DNA of 5,650 nucleotides from Acidobacteriota bacterium (lineage in GTDB: Bacteria; Acidobacteriota; Holophagae; Thermotomaculales; Thermotomaculaceae). Below are positions 4,316-5,650 of the stretch, one piece after another. The notes beneath the pieces are model-generated. The model was not told the DNA's origin, did not search any database, and worked only from the letters and a program-made list of their open reading frames with translations. Each line of letters starts with the position of its first letter. The stretch's first letter is position 1. The stretch lies in the NCBI GenBank assembly GCA_027038695.1, contig JALWHA010000024.1, forward strand, positions 1-5,650. Direction: 5' to 3'. The translations under genes were made by a program, and so were the position numbers.

Positions 4316-5650
4316 TGGAAAAAGCAAAGATAGAGATAAGAACAACAAAAAAAGGTAAATTGGTCGGTGACATTATTTTTGAAGATGGAAAAAGCATGCC
4401 ATTGCCCCCTGGTTTTAAAATTTCAGAGGATTTTAATAACAAGCAATGTGAAGTTGAAAGGGTTAACGGTCAGATAAAAAAGATTTTAATAGACGGTAAA
4501 GAACTGGAAAAAAAGCAACAGCAGCATAGGCAACAGGGAAATACAGGTCACCGTAATACTCAGAGGTATAATAGTGCTAACAGGCAAAACAAGTCTACCA
4601 ATAACTCTAAAACTTCCAATGAAAAACCTCCTATTGCAAATGCACCTTATAATTTTGTTTCTTTAAACGAGAAGGTTGTTTTTGTGGAAAAGCCGAAAGA
4701 GTTTAATCATTACAGAGGACGAACCGGTTATATTGACATTGAGATTGAAACCAAAACCCCGATTTTTATTAGAGGCGAGGGGTCGGAGTTTTACAAGCAA
4801 GGGGGAAGGTATAGAATTCCCGGAAGTTCTTTGAGGGGAATGATAAGGACCCTGGTTGAAATTGCCTCCTATAGCCAATTTGGGTATTCGTTAGTGAAAA
4901 CTCAACCTGATAGAAGGTTTACATACAGAGCATTTACCGATAAATCTAAAAATTTAGAAGATGATTACAGAAAATATATGGTTGGTGGAAATAGAAATGA
5001 AGGTTATTACAATAAAAGCAGTGCAGGCTATATAAAAAGGGTTGGATTGCATAAGTATGTAATAATTCCCGCTCAAAAGATTAATAATACCCAATTCTAC
5101 AGGGTAGAAGACGAGGTTGTGGTTAATGCGGGATTGAATGAGCCTATTGTTGAGAAACACGAAAAATTTGACCGTCGTCGTCATGAAACAGTAATTAAAT
5201 ACAAATTAAATCACAATTATAAAGAAAAAGTTATAAAAATTCTATTTAAGCCAACTGAAGTTAGAGTACACCAGCATACTAAGGTAAAACTAAAATATGC
5301 AAAAGTTACTGAGATTAAAAAACTTGATCCTGATTGTGATGATAATGAGTTTTGTGAGGGGTACTTATTTTGTACTGGCTATGTGGGAAACCAAAGGAAA
5401 GGAAAACACCTGCACTGGATTGTCGGACCTAAAAATGAAGAAGGGATAGAGATAGAAATCCCGAACAATGTTATTGATGATTTTAATGAAAATTTTGCTT
5501 ATAAAAAAAGGATAAGCGGAAAAGAAGGAAAGAACCCTCTTTCGGGTTTAAAGGTAAATGGGGAACCTATCCCTTGCTTTTATATTGAAAGGGACGGGAA
5601 GATTAAGTCCTTCGGCTTTACAGGCTTCTATTGGCTGCCTTATGAAAGGG
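4315..5650 (+). CDS. cas7: Large TIGR03986-type RAMP protein (Cas7-insertion subunit), type III-D; 3' end outside window
   Basis: The frame has no stop up to the right edge, giving 445 residues of an incomplete protein. Residues 1-64 form a small, probably beta-rich N-terminal domain (KAKIEIRTTKKGKLVG through ILIDGKEL). Residues 65-106 are a basic Gln/Asn/Ser-rich linker. The RAMP body then begins with the family-typical APYNFVSLNEKVVF (110-123), GYIDIEIETKTPIFIRGEG (138-156) and YRIPGSSLRGMIRTLVEIAS (166-185). A long, lysine- and arginine-rich segment (about 190-345) looks like the insertion that distinguishes these proteins from plain Cas7. It is followed by GYLFCTGYVG (349-358), KHLHWIVGP (364-372) and the substrate-groove-like PIPCFYIERDGKIKSFGF with WLPYER at the edge. 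Where Csm3 has its catalytic Asp, this protein reads GEGSEFYKQGG with no aligned Asp. It likely forms the last backbone position toward the crRNA 3' side. It starts 1 base inside csx19, with a good ribosome binding site. Confidence 0.9.
   Translation, partial: MEKAKIEIRTTKKGKLVGDIIFEDGKSMPLPPGFKISEDFNNKQCEVERVNGQIKKILIDGKELEKKQQQHRQQGNTGHRNTQRYNSANRQNKSTNNSKTSNEKPPIANAPYNFVSLNEKVVFVEKPKEFNHYRGRTGYIDIEIETKTPIFIRGEGSEFYKQGGRYRIPGSSLRGMIRTLVEIASYSQFGYSLVKTQPDRRFTYRAFTDKSKNLEDDYRKYMVGGNRNEGYYNKSSAGYIKRVGLHKYVIIPAQKINNTQFYRVEDEVVVNAGLNEPIVEKHEKFDRRRHETVIKYKLNHNYKEKVIKILFKPTEVRVHQHTKVKLKYAKVTEIKKLDPDCDDNEFCEGYLFCTGYVGNQRKGKHLHWIVGPKNEEGIEIEIPNNVIDDFNENFAYKKRISGKEGKNPLSGLKVNGEPIPCFYIERDGKIKSFGFTGFYWLPYER
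4507..4632 (+). other. Basic Gln/Asn-rich low-complexity linker in the last RAMP protein
   Basis: This is residues 65-106, between the small N-terminal domain and the Cas7 body. By my count it holds 7 Gln, 8 Asn, and several Arg, Lys, His, Ser and Thr, with almost no hydrophobic residues, so it should be disordered. The reading frame stays open and matches the family on both sides, so this is not a frameshift. The charge suggests nonspecific RNA contact or a flexible tether; that is inference. Confidence 0.7.

Noticed and set aside
4212..5184. Three minus-strand open frames under csx19 and the last RAMP gene
   Set aside because: They are antisense to family-supported coding sequence, with no start signals or motifs. 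The + strand frame here is continuous to the window edge.
5533..5548. Inverted repeat AACCC / GGGTT with a 6-base loop, terminator-like
   Set aside because: The stem is only 5 bp with no following T run, and it lies inside the open frame of the last RAMP gene.
1..5650. CRISPR array, insertion sequence ends, tRNA or riboswitch
   Set aside because: No regularly spaced direct repeats, terminal inverted repeats or RNA-gene signatures were seen on reading both strands, and there is no non-coding gap large enough to hold one.
1..5650. Type III-E (Cas7-11/gRAMP) or III-A/B assignment
   Set aside because: The Cas7 domains are in separate genes and a Cas10-like tail is present, which excludes III-E. 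Csx10, Csx19 and the TIGR03986-type protein are III-D markers, not III-A/B.

Overview
The window is an internal piece of a type III-D CRISPR-Cas effector operon from an AT-rich bacterium. All genes are on the + strand and coding density is close to 100%. It starts inside one gene (the tail of cas10) and ends inside another (a large Cas7-family RAMP protein). The organism cannot be named from this sequence. The low G+C (roughly 35-40% by eye), the AGA/AGG-dominated arginine codons and the purine-rich Shine-Dalgarno sites before every start suggest an AT-rich bacterium. No CRISPR array, adaptation gene (cas1/cas2), cas6, transposon, tRNA or rRNA is visible.

Layout: (1) before 300, the C-terminal 98 residues of a Cas10-like large subunit; (2) 300-935, a single-domain Csm3-like Cas7; (3) 932-2410, Csx10, the Cas5-group protein of type III-D, with a helical C-terminal extension of about 140 residues that looks like a fused Cas11 small subunit; (4) 2403-3767, a tandem two-domain Cas7 (Cas7-2x); (5) 3764-4315, Csx19; (6) 4315 to the right edge, the N-terminal 445 residues of a TIGR03986-type RAMP protein (Cas7-insertion type). 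Gene junctions are abutting or overlap by 1 to 8 bases, and each start has its own ribosome binding site. This indicates one translationally coupled polycistronic message. There is no intergenic stretch of any length, and I see no internal promoter or terminator.

How the genes work together: the products would assemble on one crRNA into an RNA-targeting complex. Cas10 and the Csx10 (Cas5) part would hold the 5' end of the crRNA. The four Cas7 domains (one, two and one across three genes) would form the backbone. The Cas11-like tail would form the minor filament, and Csx19 would be an accessory subunit. The Asp that aligns with the target-RNA-cleaving Asp of Csm3 is present in three of the four Cas7 domains and not evident in the fourth.

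Gene content and order strongly recall the III-D variant (III-Dv) of Synechocystis, which has Cas10, Cas7-Cas5-Cas11, Cas7-2x, Csx19 and Cas7-insertion. The difference is that the first Cas7 is a separate gene here, joined to Cas5-Cas11 only by a 4-base ATGA overlap. The system is therefore of a known type. Its interest lies in this partly fused state and in details of the individual subunits.
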